Source of the DNA: an uncultured Lachnospiraceae bacterium
GTDB taxonomy: Bacteria > Bacillota > Clostridia > Lachnospirales > Lachnospiraceae
Reading direction: 5' to 3'
Length of the DNA: 35,189 nucleotides
NCBI GenBank assembly: GCA_902766955.1
Contig: CACXFM010000037.1
Span: 1 to 35,189, forward strand
The notes below the pieces were generated by a model, which saw nothing but the letters and a program-made list of their open reading frames with translations, had not been told where the DNA came from and made no database searches. The position numbers were made by a program, and so were the translations under genes. The stretch's first letter is position 1. Each line of letters begins with the position of its first letter. Below, piece by piece: positions 34,333-35,189 of the stretch.

Positions 34333-35189
34333 ATTCTTCGCCCTCATCCTCGTAGTATTCGCCGTTTTCATCGAAATCATCTATGTAAAGATCATCGAAG
34401 TCACCGGATTCGCGGGCCTGTGTCTCTGACTTGATATCAATCTTGTATCCCGTCAGACGTGCTGCAAGACGGGCATTCTGCCCTTCCTTGCCGATCGCCA
34501 GGGAGAGCTGATAGTCAGGCACGATGACCTTGGCGGATTTCTCATCCGGGTCTGCACCTACCGTGATCACTTTGGCCGGGCTGAGCGCGTTCTCGATCAG
34601 GATGGCCGGGTTATCATTCCAGGCAATAATGTCGATTTTCTCGCCGCGCAGCTCATTGACCACGGCATTGACGCGGTTTCCGTTAATGCCGACGCATGCA
34701 CCGACCGGATCGACATCGGGGTCGTTGGACCAGACAGCCATCTTTGTGCGGGATCCCGGTTCACGGGAAATCCCCCTGATTTCAACGGTGCCGTCCCTGA
34801 CTTCGGACACTTCCTCTTCGAACAGCTTTCTGACCAGGTCCGGGTGGGTTCTCGATACGAGGATTTTTGCTCCCTTCGTGGAATTCTTCACATCGACAAC
34901 ATATACCTTGACGCGCTCCGCTGTCTGGAAATGCTCCGATTTCACCTGTTCATTTTCATTGAGCATGGCATCCGCCTTGCCGAGGTTGATGCAGTAGGAG
35001 CTGCCCTGTTTTCTCTGGACAACTCCGGAGACAACCTCGCGGACCTTGCTGTTGTATTTGTTGTATACGGCGTTCCGCTCTTCTTCGCGGATTCTCTGAA
35101 GAATGATATTCTTGGCATTCATCGTGGCGATTCTGCCAAACGCCTTGGAATTGATATCAACCGTAATGATATCGCCCGCGACCACATGC
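34307..35189 (-). CDS. nusA: Transcription termination/antitermination factor NusA (5' end cut by window)
   Basis: RNA polymerase-associated factor that controls pausing, termination and antitermination. The window holds about the last 294 codons; the frame is open to the edge, so the N-terminal polymerase-binding domain lies outside. Visible domains are S1 ([20 protein letters not shown] onward), then KH1 with [20 protein letters not shown] and KH2 with [20 protein letters not shown]. The C-terminus is a short acidic Asp/Glu/Tyr tail rather than the tandem acidic repeats of E. coli NusA, which is normal for Firmicutes. The 3' end overlaps ylxR by 26 bases. Confidence 0.95.
   Translation of the reverse strand, partial: HVVAGDIITVDINSKAFGRIATMNAKNIILQRIREEERNAVYNKYNSKVREVVSGVVQRKQGSSYCINLGKADAMLNENEQVKSEHFQTAERVKVYVVDVKNSTKGAKILVSRTHPDLVRKLFEEEVSEVRDGTVEIRGISREPGSRTKMAVWSNDPDVDPVGACVGINGNRVNAVVNELRGEKIDIIAWNDNPAILIENALSPAKVITVGADPDEKSAKVIVPDYQLSLAIGKEGQNARLAARLTGYKIDIKSETQARESGDFDDLYIDDFDENGEYYEDEGEEYADESGLL

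Noticed and set aside
1-35189. CRISPR arrays, insertion sequences, tRNA or rRNA genes and toxin-antitoxin pairs
   Set aside because: I looked on both strands and found no regular direct repeats, transposase motifs, tRNA cloverleaf sequence or small paired genes. Gene content is housekeeping throughout.

Overview
The window reads as a chromosomal housekeeping region from a Gram-positive anaerobe of the Clostridia, most like the Lachnospiraceae. The basis is gene content and order (nusA-ylxR-ylxQ-infB-rbfA-nrnA-truB-ribF-rpsO-pnp; recA-recX-rny; nusB-xseA-xseB-tlyA-nadK-argR-recN), strong AGGAGG-type ribosome binding sites, a Firmicutes-type LexA box at recA, and DUF1292, Asp23 and DUF5662 family genes. 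Base composition looks slightly above 50% G+C. All recognised genes but one lie on the minus strand, so gene order below is read from high to low coordinates. I see no insertion sequence, prophage, CRISPR array, tRNA or rRNA. No stretch longer than 300 bases lacks a gene.

Layout in the direction of transcription. (1) 35189-26882: the translation/RNA operon, starting with nusA (cut by the window edge), then ylxR, ylxQ, infB (with a very long low-complexity N-terminal region), rbfA, nrnA, truB and ribF. rpsO follows with its own promoter and a structured leader, then pnp and its terminator. (2) 24636-24199: dut. (3) 23726-24082, plus strand: a lone acidic DUF1292 gene with its own terminator. 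(4) 23483-9632: a long, tightly packed run from a back-to-back promoter: a GH13 protein that appears to lack catalytic residues, DUF5662, an ftsW/rodA-family gene, acpP, gltX, prfC, an SseB-like gene, asp23, nusB, xseA, xseB, tlyA, nadK, argR and recN. (5) 9520-8078: a solitary glycogen synthase glgA whose promoter overlaps the end of recN. (6) 7824-4608: SOS-controlled recA-recX, then rny. (7) 4315-99: xerD, a PHP-family histidinol phosphatase, and gap-pgk.

Functionally the window couples transcription and translation factors, RNA decay (pnp, rny, nrnA), DNA repair (recA, recX, recN, xseAB, xerD, dut), central glycolysis (gap, pgk) and glycogen synthesis (glgA). Most of it is conventional. 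The observations most worth a second look are the degenerate GH13 protein heading the long operon, the rpsO leader, the extended Arg/Gly-rich IF-2, several promoters whose hexamers overlap the stop codon of the preceding gene, and two familiar gene pairs missing from their usual place (ispA-dxs and spoIVB-spo0A). No clearly new multi-gene system was found.
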